Shown here: piece after piece, positions 1 to 7,266 of the stretch
Layout: each line of letters begins with the position of its first letter
How positions within the stretch are numbered: position 1 is the first letter of the stretch
Source: Bacillota bacterium
GTDB lineage: Bacteria > Bacillota > Clostridia > DSM-8532
Direction: 5' to 3'
Assembly (NCBI GenBank): GCA_022702935.2
Contig: JAKIML020000090.1
Span: forward strand, 1-47,933
DNA: 47,933 nt
Notes under the pieces: generated by a model
Seen by the model: the letters and a program-made list of their open reading frames with translations, nothing else
Databases searched by the model: none
What the model was told of the DNA's origin: nothing
Translations under genes and position numbers: made by a program

Positions 1-178
1 CTGGCGGATAGAGGGTCACAAGCCGCCCAATCATGGCGGCATTCTGTTCAAACACCTTATGCTGCAGATTCGCCAGGTATCCATAGGAAACAGCCCATGT
101 CATAAGCAGCATCAATGAAAATATAAGCAATAAAACAAAAACCAAGGTCTTATATTCCCTGTTTCTGAAAAGAACCAT
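1..178 (-). CDS. Sensor histidine kinase, N-terminal fragment (cut by window edge)
   Basis: The first 59 codons of a minus-strand gene that runs out of the window. The reading begins MVLFRNREYK, followed by one strongly hydrophobic segment (about residues 11-31) and then a polar stretch, as in the first transmembrane helix and sensor region of membrane histidine kinases. The start codon overlaps the stop of the upstream response regulator gene (TGATG, 176-180), which implies translational coupling. No kinase domain is visible here, so the identification rests on position directly behind an OmpR-type regulator plus the membrane-anchor start. Confidence 0.7.
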   Translation of the reverse strand, partial: MVLFRNREYKTLVFVLLLIFSLMLLMTWAVSYGYLANLQHKVFEQNAAMIGRLVTLYPP

Positions 179-876
179 CAGCCCTGCTCCTTCCTGACCT
201 CACAGTCCCATTTATAGCCCATGCCCCTGATGGTTTTGATGAACATGGGCTGATCGGCATCCTCTTCTATTTTTTCACGGAGCCGCCGGATATACACCGA
301 CAGTGCATTATCCTCCACAAAATCCCCGTTGCAGTCCCAAAGTACCTCCAATAGTCTATTCCGGGTAATGATGCTCTTGGGATTTCGCATCAGGAATAAC
401 AGAAGCTTATATTCCAAAGCGGTCAGGGCTATCTCCTGCACACCCTTTTTAACCTTGGACTCAAGCACATGTACCGAAAGCGCCCCGCTTTTTAAGACAG
501 CTCCCTCATGAGTTTCCTCGGGGCCGCGGCGTCTTAATACCGCTTTTATTCTTGACAGAAGCTCTTTGACGCGAATGGGCTTTGTGACATAATCATCGGC
601 ACCGGCATCCAGCCCCAGCACCACATTGGCCTCCTCATCACAGGCCGTCAGGAAGATAACAGGAACCTGGCTGTTTTTTCTTATTTCATTGAGGATTTGA
701 TAGCCTGAGCCGTCGGGCAGCATCACATCCAGAAGCACCATGCCTATGCCTTCATGAAACCGATTTAGGGCGTCCTTGACGCTGCCCGCCAGAATCACCT
801 CATAGCCCTCACTTCTAAGGGCATATTCGATGGCCATGGCCAGATTGAGATCATCCTCCACCAACAGGAGCTGCAT
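178..876 (-). CDS. OmpR/PhoB-family response regulator
   Basis: A full-length two-component regulator of 232 residues. The receiver domain (1-115) has the acidic pocket E7-D8-D9, phosphoacceptor D50 in LLDVMLPDG, conserved T77 and K99 in the TKP loop. The C-terminal winged helix (about 130-225) ends with the family signature IRGMGYKW. A strong Shine-Dalgarno (GGAGGGG) precedes the ATG. It follows the SLH protein gene by 22 bases on the same strand and is coupled to the kinase gene downstream, so SLH protein, regulator and kinase probably share a transcript. The signal sensed cannot be read from the sequence; an envelope signal is an inference from the neighbour. Confidence 0.93.
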   Translation of the reverse strand: MQLLLVEDDLNLAMAIEYALRSEGYEVILAGSVKDALNRFHEGIGMVLLDVMLPDGSGYQILNEIRKNSQVPVIFLTACDEEANVVLGLDAGADDYVTKPIRVKELLSRIKAVLRRRGPEETHEGAVLKSGALSVHVLESKVKKGVQEIALTALEYKLLLFLMRNPKSIITRNRLLEVLWDCNGDFVEDNALSVYIRRLREKIEEDADQPMFIKTIRGMGYKWDCEVRKEQG

Positions 877-898
877 ACCGTCCCCTCCATTGCTGCAT

Positions 899-3190
899 TT
901 ATCTTAAGGTTATCATTATCACCTTACCACCATAGTTGATGGGTTTGTCAAGATACACCGTCACCTGCCGATATTGATCACCCTTTTTTAGCTCGTTGGT
1001 CGATATCTTTTTCCAGTAATTATCATCCATCATTTTATATAAAGTAATATCCTTATGATAGTTGTAGGTGATGCCCTGGATACGGATTCTGGATGCATCC
1101 ACCGCATCTATGACAGAACCTGAAGCCTTTGCGCTTAAGGTATATTCAATGGCCGCTACCTGATCCCCCGACATTTTCACGCGGACGGGCGCATTCAGAT
1201 AGACTCCCACATCATTTCCCCTGTAAGTATATTCCTTGCCATCAATGAGCAGGGTTATCTCGTCATAGACGGTCTTGCTGATATAGTCCAGGCCGGTGGT
1301 TTTGCCAATGACCAAACCATATCGGATGCTCTCCTCAAGGGCGTCGTCCACAAGCATAACGTCTATATCATTAAAGTCGCCGGTGGTATGCAGGTATTTG
1401 ACCTTCTTGTCCATGAGATACCCGTTGGGCATATCGCTCCATTTCAGCACAGAGGCCTTAACATCACCCGCATTGCTGGCATCAATAATATTGAAGATGA
1501 CCACACCATTGGCCACTGAATAGTCACCCAACAGGCGGTTGTCCCTATCCACCTTCATGGCCCCGAAGCTGGAATAATCCAGAGCAGTGAGCTCAACCGT
1601 GTCATACTCCTTGCCGGGAGCTGTTACTTTGTATTTCATCAGCCTGCCCCGATAGCCGTTCATGGAGGAGCTTACTCGATAGACCTTTTTGGAACCATCG
1701 CTCTTAAGCAGATGGACATAATGGTATTGAGTGCCAAAGTCCTCGGATTTACTTGAATAGAGGCTGTAAGCATTGAGCACCAGTACATAATCAGCATTGT
1801 CGGCGGTCCCCTCCAGGATCATATCCACCGCCTTGCCATCCTGACCCAGCAAGAGCCTGCAGGTTTCACCCACCTGGGCACTGCCTGCGCCATTAAGCTT
1901 CTCAATGGGGAAATCTTCTGCCAGAGTATAGGCAACACCGTCAATTTCCAGGGTCTGGGGGGATACCTTATGGGGAAGGATTCCGGTAATTCTTCCCGAA
2001 ACAGTTCTGGCATGAATGAGAACATAGCCGTTCTCATTCCAGATATCGGTAATCTCATAGAGGACATCATTGACCTCAATCTGATCCGGTGTGATATATT
2101 TGCCCTCTCTGTCAATGAGCATTCCGCTATACCGTACTGTCATGGGGCGGCCTGCCATATCAGCGGTGACCACACGGGGCTCCGAGTGCACGGGATCAAA
2201 GAGGACGCCATATTGGAGGCCATTCTTGTCGGCAGCCATGATCAGGGAAGAATTGGTGCTTATGCTTGCCTGCACCACCGAGTAGCTCACAGGCTGCCCT
2301 TTATAGTAGTAGGTGATATTGGAAGGCAGGGAAAATTTCTCCCCATTGTTAAGCATAAGGTTACCCGACACAAGATTTTTGACCGATAACTTCTGAAAAG
2401 TCATATTGGCCAAAGCCAGATGGGTCACCAGACCGTCCTTAACCCGAGCAATGTATTTTTTTCCGGCCTCGGGCATTGCCAGCCCTGCTGCCAGAGTAAA
2501 GATCCCTTTCTCAGTCACCACCTTCTGGGCTTCAAGCTTCTTATTCAGAGACTGATTCTCCAGAACAATGAAGCTCTGATAGGTGGGCAGGGTCTCCAAC
2601 AGCTTTTGATTGCTGCCAAACACCTGAGTTTCAAGGACTCGGTCCAGAATGAGCGCCATGTGGCCCCGGGTTACGGTCTGGGAGGCCTCGGCCTGAATAC
2701 CCTCCAAAAGATTCAAATGACGAAGCAGGGCCATATAATTCTCCGGAAAGGTGCCCGATAAGTAAAACTCCTCATACTTAAGAAGCTTCCCAATAATCTG
2801 GGCTGTCTGACCAAAGGTTATCTTATCGGAAGGATGGAACCTGCCATCGGACAGAACGTTCATCAGCCCCAGCTTTACTGCTGTATTAATATAGCCGTTG
2901 GACCATAGGGTGGCGGGAACATCGGGAATTAGAACCGTGCCTTTAAACAGTGAGACCTTATCCTCCCGCCCGCTGATGCGAACCATGACCGCGGCCATTT
3001 CCTCTCGCGTCATTGCCCGGTTAAGCTCCATCTTATCGGGCGCTGTAGGTGAGAACACCCCCAGCGCCATAAGCCGTTGCATGCTCCTCTCTTCGGCATC
3101 CGTTGTCTGGCTCGATTCCGCCCAAATGTCTATGGATGTGAGAGAAAGCATTAACGATATAAGCAAAAGCCATGAAACGATTTTTTTCAT
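899..3190 (-). CDS. SLH-domain secreted surface protein
   Basis: A 763-residue exported protein. It has a signal peptide (MKKIVSWLLLISLMLSL, ending near residue 25) and about three S-layer homology repeats in residues 30-195: a TREE-type motif near 60 (NRAMTREEMAAVMVRISG), a second repeat around PDVPATLWSNGYINTAVKLG, and a weaker third. SLH repeats bind pyruvylated secondary wall polymers and hold proteins on the wall. The remaining ~560 residues are beta-rich with no catalytic motif that I recognise. It lies upstream of a two-component pair on the same strand, so it could be that system's partner or simply co-transcribed. Typical of Clostridia and Bacilli with S-layer-type anchoring. Confidence 0.85.
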   Translation of the reverse strand: MKKIVSWLLLISLMLSLTSIDIWAESSQTTDAEERSMQRLMALGVFSPTAPDKMELNRAMTREEMAAVMVRISGREDKVSLFKGTVLIPDVPATLWSNGYINTAVKLGLMNVLSDGRFHPSDKITFGQTAQIIGKLLKYEEFYLSGTFPENYMALLRHLNLLEGIQAEASQTVTRGHMALILDRVLETQVFGSNQKLLETLPTYQSFIVLENQSLNKKLEAQKVVTEKGIFTLAAGLAMPEAGKKYIARVKDGLVTHLALANMTFQKLSVKNLVSGNLMLNNGEKFSLPSNITYYYKGQPVSYSVVQASISTNSSLIMAADKNGLQYGVLFDPVHSEPRVVTADMAGRPMTVRYSGMLIDREGKYITPDQIEVNDVLYEITDIWNENGYVLIHARTVSGRITGILPHKVSPQTLEIDGVAYTLAEDFPIEKLNGAGSAQVGETCRLLLGQDGKAVDMILEGTADNADYVLVLNAYSLYSSKSEDFGTQYHYVHLLKSDGSKKVYRVSSSMNGYRGRLMKYKVTAPGKEYDTVELTALDYSSFGAMKVDRDNRLLGDYSVANGVVIFNIIDASNAGDVKASVLKWSDMPNGYLMDKKVKYLHTTGDFNDIDVMLVDDALEESIRYGLVIGKTTGLDYISKTVYDEITLLIDGKEYTYRGNDVGVYLNAPVRVKMSGDQVAAIEYTLSAKASGSVIDAVDASRIRIQGITYNYHKDITLYKMMDDNYWKKISTNELKKGDQYRQVTVYLDKPINYGGKVIMITLR

Positions 3191-3275
3191 CGCAAAATTC
3201 CTCCATTATTTCGCATTCAATCATATATACCTTGACATAGGCCTTTTGTCTGGCTGTCCCGCCAGTTAATTTTCA

Positions 3276-3304
3276 TTGACAAGTTTATTGAAGAATTTTA
3301 TGTT
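3276..3304 (+). promoter_or_regulatory. Candidate sigma-A promoter for the LCP gene
   Basis: TTGACA at 3276-3281, a 17-base spacer, then TATGTT at 3299-3304 (4 of 6 to TATAAT). It lies about 70 bases ahead of the LCP start, in the 184-base gap between divergent SLH and LCP genes. The -35 is perfect and the spacing ideal; the -10 is moderate. Not tested experimentally. Confidence 0.55.
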
Positions 3305-3374
3305 AATACTTTAAATACAACGAAAACTGTTATAAAATTGATACGACTTAAGATTTTTAAGAAGGACAGTTATT

Positions 3375-4394
3375 ATGAGTCAACGAAACAAAAAGAAAAT
3401 CGGTAAGAAAATTGCTTTATATACTGGGTTGTTTTTTCTTTTAGGCATACTCCTTGCCACAGGTGCGCTTTTATTAAGCATGCGTCCGCCTGAAGGCAAT
3501 GTGACCTTAAACCGCTCCGGTCGTGTGGATAACGGTTTGGAAACCTTTAATGAAAACAAAGCCGCAGTTCCCCAGAGCCCACCTTCCGAAAAGCAGAAGC
3601 AGAAGCAGATTTATACCTTCCTGGTGGCAGGTAAGGATAAGGTATCCGACAATACCGATACCATTATGCTGGTCAAGCTTGATATCACCGATAAAAAAAT
3701 CAATATTCTCCACATTCCCCGGGACACCATGCTGGATACCAACAGAAAGGCCAAGAAGGTTAATGCCTCCTACATGCTTGGCGGCATTGAGCAGTTTGAG
3801 CAGGATGTTGCCACATTGACAGGCTTTTATGTCAATCGTTACGTTATCTTCGATATCAAAGGCGTCGAAAAGATTATCGATGCCATTGGCGGAGTATATT
3901 TTGATGTCCCCCGCAATATGCACTATGAAGACCCTACCCAAAACCTTTCCATCCACATTTCAAAGGGTTATCAGCATCTTAATGGTGAAAACGCGGTCAA
4001 GCTGGCCCGTTACCGCAGTGGGTACAGGGATGGGGATATAGGACGCATTGGGGTCCAGCAGGAGCTCTTAAAGGCCCTGGCGGCACAGGCCCTTAAGCCC
4101 GAGAATATCCTGAAGCTTCCCGAGCTGGTTCAGCTCATCAGCGAGAATATTGAGACCGATATTGATTTGGGCAATATGCTCTGGCTTGCCAATCAGGTCA
4201 AGGATTTTCCCCTGGACAGCATTGAAACCTTCCTTCTTCCGGGCGTAGCCAGTATGGTGGACGGTCTTTCCTATTGGCTCCCCTATAAGAACGAACTCCT
4301 CGATTTAATCAATAATGAGTTTAACCCATTAAGCGAGCCCATTACCGAAAATGACATCTCCATTCCCATTTATCCTGAAAATAAGGGAAAGTAG
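3375..4394 (+). CDS. LytR-CpsA-Psr (LCP) family cell-wall ligase
   Basis: A 339-residue protein with a basic cytoplasmic start, one membrane helix (about residues 16-35), a polar linker and an extracellular LCP domain (about 78-300). Family landmarks are visible: the strand before SDNTDTIMLVKLD, the arginine motif HIPRDTML, the KVNASYMLGG segment and the late RYRSGYRDGDIGRIGVQQ block carrying the conserved Arg/Asp residues that bind the polyprenyl pyrophosphate. LCP enzymes attach teichoic acid, capsule or other glycopolymers from lipid carriers to peptidoglycan. It is divergent from the SLH protein gene, a sensible pairing because SLH repeats bind a wall glycopolymer, though that link is inference. 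Confidence 0.92.
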   Translation: MSQRNKKKIGKKIALYTGLFFLLGILLATGALLLSMRPPEGNVTLNRSGRVDNGLETFNENKAAVPQSPPSEKQKQKQIYTFLVAGKDKVSDNTDTIMLVKLDITDKKINILHIPRDTMLDTNRKAKKVNASYMLGGIEQFEQDVATLTGFYVNRYVIFDIKGVEKIIDAIGGVYFDVPRNMHYEDPTQNLSIHISKGYQHLNGENAVKLARYRSGYRDGDIGRIGVQQELLKALAAQALKPENILKLPELVQLISENIETDIDLGNMLWLANQVKDFPLDSIETFLLPGVASMVDGLSYWLPYKNELLDLINNEFNPLSEPITENDISIPIYPENKGK

Positions 4395-4458
4395 TTATAT
4401 ATCGTCAACTTGGGCATACTGACATAGTGTAAAAATACAATGGAGAGGAGTAATTATT

Positions 4459-4650
4459 ATGAAAGCTTGGATTGACAGAGACGGATGCATTTCCTGCGGC
4501 CTTTGCCCCAGCACCTGCCCCGAGGTTTTCAGAATGGCAGATGACGGCCTGGCTGAGGTCTATGTGGATGAAGTACCGGCGGATGCTGAGGATTCGGCCA
4601 GAGAAGCCGCCGATGGCTGCCCTGTTAGCGTCATTCACATAGAAGAATAG
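4459..4650 (+). CDS. Small [4Fe-4S] ferredoxin
   Basis: A 63-residue acidic protein with one cluster motif: C10-x2-C13-x2-C16 near the N-terminus and the remote C54 in DGCPVSVIHIEE. C20 (in PSTCPEVF) is an extra cysteine often present in this monocluster family. Such ferredoxins are low-potential one-electron carriers in anaerobes. The Shine-Dalgarno GGAGAGGAG precedes the ATG. It stands alone between the LCP gene and a terminator, so its partner enzyme cannot be read from context. Confidence 0.93.
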   Translation: MKAWIDRDGCISCGLCPSTCPEVFRMADDGLAEVYVDEVPADAEDSAREAADGCPVSVIHIEE

Positions 4651-4671
4651 GATATCATAGAACATCAACAT

Positions 4672-4731
4672 AAAAGCCATGAGTTCAGACCCGCCGTTAG
4701 AGCCAGGTGTCCGAACCCAATGGCTTTTTAC
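4672..4731 (+). terminator. Rho-independent terminator after ferredoxin
   Basis: Outer stem AAAAGCCAT (4672-4680) pairs with ATGGCTTTT (4720-4728). An inner stem GTTCAGAC/GTCCGAAC with one wobble extends it. T-rich sequence follows on the plus strand. The A-run on the other side could let it also act weakly on minus-strand transcripts from the germination operon, which ends 25 bases away. Confidence 0.75.
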
Positions 4732-4755
4732 TTTTTTATGGCCGTTTCATGTGTG

Positions 4756-4920
4756 TTAAGTTCTTATAAAGACAAACAGGGTCAGGCCCATGGCTAAAAA
4801 GAGCATGAGCAGGGTTCCCATAGCCGCTCTTTTGTTATTATTCTTCCAGGAATATGCCGCATAGCTGAAGCTGTAGATGGATGACAAAACAACAAAGAGA
4901 ATTCCTGCATAAATAATCAT
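4756..4920 (-). CDS. Small two-helix membrane protein at the end of the germination operon (GerXD-like)
   Basis: A 54-residue reading frame (MIIYAGILFVVLSSIYSFSY start, TAA stop). Its ATG overlaps the stop of the upstream gerC-type gene (ATGA, 4917-4920), a classic coupled arrangement. The protein is almost entirely two hydrophobic segments (about 3-23 and 34-52) joined by a basic, Asn-rich turn (SWKNNNKRAA). In Bacillus, some gerA-family operons carry or adjoin a D gene for a 55-80 residue protein with two membrane segments that modulates germination; size, topology and position here match. Sequence homology cannot be judged by eye at this length, so the functional link is inference. It is easily missed because of its size. 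Confidence 0.72.
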   Translation of the reverse strand: MIIYAGILFVVLSSIYSFSYAAYSWKNNNKRAAMGTLLMLFLAMGLTLFVFIRT

Positions 4921-6176
4921 TTCTTTCCCTCCGTCGATATAATGGGGGAACTCTTTCTCAGCTTGCCGGTGCGTCGGATGGTAAATTCCACATCAGCCTT
5001 GAGCTCAGATTCAGAAAACCTTTTTATCCAATCAAAGCTCTCCCATTGCTGGATGGTCCAGAACTGAGTAACAGACACCGCCCCGAAATCGAAAACATCG
5101 GATTTAAGTGTCTTGCATTTTAAAAAAGCCTTTTCTATGCCTTGCTTCACATACTCTGCAAAGGCCTTTTCTATAATTTTCTGCTTTTGAGGATCCTCGT
5201 AATGAATGCGGCTCTGGATAAGGGGCATCTCCCCTTCAATATGAAGTTCCACATGAATCTGGGGTCTTTCGCCCTGTAAATCCACCTTAATCTTGGGTTT
5301 TGAAAACTCCTTGCACTCGATGGGAATAACCAAACCGGGCTTCTCCGGGTCTTCGATAGTAAAGACCGCCCTCTTAAGCTCATTACGCACCAGGAGAACC
5401 ATCTGGGTCTCAAAGCCGGTCAGCTTGCCCACCATTTTGTCCCCGTCCAAAACTGCAGAACCCAGGATCTCTACCTCTTGGCCCCCTTTTCTTGCGGTAT
5501 CACCGGCATAAAAATCACCGGGAATTAAGTATTCTCCTTTATAGGGTGGTCCATCCTCCAGGGTTTCCCCCTCATTCACCGCCGCGTAGGGAACCATTAA
5601 TTGGCGAAAGGGTGATTTGATGATATCATACATTAAGCCCAGGCTGAGCTCGGGGAAGAACCCTGTATACTGGGCTCTGCCCACCAGTTCTTCTATGCTT
5701 TCGGTAATCAGCGCATCCAGATAGGGCTTGCAGTCCAGGATTAACTCCCTGGCTGAGTTCTTGCATATAAAGACATAGGTATTGCGTCGAATCTGTCTGT
5801 AACGAATCAATGGGGCAATATAGTCGCCAAGGTTTTCACTGGTGGCAAGATCCTCCGATATGACGATGGCCTTTAAGTGCATAAAATTCAGTATTTTCGG
5901 TATGCTTGAGTTAATCAGCGCCACACCGGACAAAAGCGATGGTGCATCAATGGTGATGTTCTCCATCTCCCTGGTTTCGGCGTCAGGATCCGGGGCCCCC
6001 TTCTCGGGAAACTTGGGAATGTTAAAGGTAATCCTCATTTTGTCAGTGACACCCTCATCAATACCCAGCATGCTCACATAGGCATAATTGTTAATCTCTA
6101 TGGCATCAAAACACGCCGTCAGGAACATGGGGACAAGGAGTATGATAATGAGCAGCACTGCTTTCTTAAGCACCAC
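4917..6176 (-). CDS. Ger(x)C-family spore germination lipoprotein (C subunit)
   Basis: The C subunit of a GerA-type germinant receptor, about 419 residues. I place the start at the tandem GTG codons (6174-6176 or 6171-6173), preceded by a GGGGGG Shine-Dalgarno and overlapping the end of the B gene; longer in-frame starts read through the B gene. The N-terminus is a lipoprotein signal (KKAVLLIIILLVPMFLTAC) with lipobox LTAC, lipidated Cys at about residue 22, followed by FDAIEINNYAYVSMLGID, the family hallmark. Such lipoproteins sit on the outer face of the spore inner membrane and are needed for receptor assembly. Length matches the family. Confidence 0.93.
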   Translation of the reverse strand: MVLKKAVLLIIILLVPMFLTACFDAIEINNYAYVSMLGIDEGVTDKMRITFNIPKFPEKGAPDPDAETREMENITIDAPSLLSGVALINSSIPKILNFMHLKAIVISEDLATSENLGDYIAPLIRYRQIRRNTYVFICKNSARELILDCKPYLDALITESIEELVGRAQYTGFFPELSLGLMYDIIKSPFRQLMVPYAAVNEGETLEDGPPYKGEYLIPGDFYAGDTARKGGQEVEILGSAVLDGDKMVGKLTGFETQMVLLVRNELKRAVFTIEDPEKPGLVIPIECKEFSKPKIKVDLQGERPQIHVELHIEGEMPLIQSRIHYEDPQKQKIIEKAFAEYVKQGIEKAFLKCKTLKSDVFDFGAVSVTQFWTIQQWESFDWIKRFSESELKADVEFTIRRTGKLRKSSPIISTEGKK

Positions 6177-7266
6177 GAGTCCCCCCTTTTTTATTGCGTA
6201 TGGCAGCAACCGCAAGGACAATAATGGGCGGAATGAAATAGAAAACCCAGCCCCAGTTACGGGTGAATTGCACCAGCTCCATTTCCACCTGGGAGAGCCC
6301 ATCGGGAATAATGGCCAGACAGAAGAGTATAACAGCCTTGGGAAAAATCAAGGGACGCTTGTCAGTAATATTAAAGACATGGGCATAGGTTAAAATGCCG
6401 CAGTAAAACAGCAGGGTCACCTCAATAAAACTGCCGAAGTTCCAGAGAAACACGAAAATCGGATCCAGACGCTGGAGAAATTCGCCCAGATTGATTTGAG
6501 AGGCCATGGTATACATGGGTGAAACCAACTCCGGAGCAATTGTATACGGAAAGACCAGTGTAAAAGCCAGTAGGGACAGACTTGTCGTTATCCCCGAAAT
6601 CAGAAGCGTCCGATTTCCTATACGCTTAATCTCCTTGGGCCCATGAAGGGATGAGGCCATAACCCCCACAAGAACCACTTCCCCATAATAGGAGCTTCTC
6701 AGAAAACCATGAAGCATGGTGGTATCCAGGCCATAGCCCAGAATGGGGAAAAGGTTGCTGATCTGATAATTTGATATGGAAAGAATTAAAACCAGAACAA
6801 AACCAGCACCAAGAATATAGACCATGAACTTTGCAAAGCGCGCCATGGTCTCCAGTCCCTGGAGGGTCAGCACCACCACACAAATAAGAAAAACAATCAT
6901 GATGAAGCTGGGAGGGCTTTCAGGCAGCACGAAAACCTTCATGACCTCGGTAAATTCCCTGAGGTTGATACTGGCCATAAACATCAGATAACCCGTGAGA
7001 AGAAGGGTGAAAAGGGATCCCACCACCTTTCCCAAAACTTCGTCGTAGATTTCCATAAAGCTTTGATGCGGAAAGCGCCTTAAGAGCCTCACGGTAAAGG
7101 AGAAAAAAAAGGCCGCAACTAAAGCCGAGATAATGGTCATATACCAGCCCGTGGTTCCCACCAACTGAGCCACCATGGAAGGACTGGTTAAGGCCATGCG
7201 GATGCTGATGGTGATAACCAACAGGCTGATTGCCTCATGATAACCAAATTTACCTTCCCTTATCAC
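6166..7266 (-). CDS. GerB-family germinant receptor subunit (endospore amino-acid-transporter fold)
   Basis: A 366-residue integral membrane protein with about ten helices. It begins KFGYHEAISLLVITISIRMALTSPS, typical of the GerB (spore permease, APC-like) family. In characterised receptors the B subunit binds the germinant, usually an amino acid or sugar; which ligand applies here cannot be told. The start overlaps the end of the A gene by 4 bases (7263-7266) and its end overlaps the C gene start, so A, B and C are translated in series. Confidence 0.93.
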   Translation of the reverse strand: MIREGKFGYHEAISLLVITISIRMALTSPSMVAQLVGTTGWYMTIISALVAAFFFSFTVRLLRRFPHQSFMEIYDEVLGKVVGSLFTLLLTGYLMFMASINLREFTEVMKVFVLPESPPSFIMIVFLICVVVLTLQGLETMARFAKFMVYILGAGFVLVLILSISNYQISNLFPILGYGLDTTMLHGFLRSSYYGEVVLVGVMASSLHGPKEIKRIGNRTLLISGITTSLSLLAFTLVFPYTIAPELVSPMYTMASQINLGEFLQRLDPIFVFLWNFGSFIEVTLLFYCGILTYAHVFNITDKRPLIFPKAVILFCLAIIPDGLSQVEMELVQFTRNWGWVFYFIPPIIVLAVAAIRNKKGGTRGA

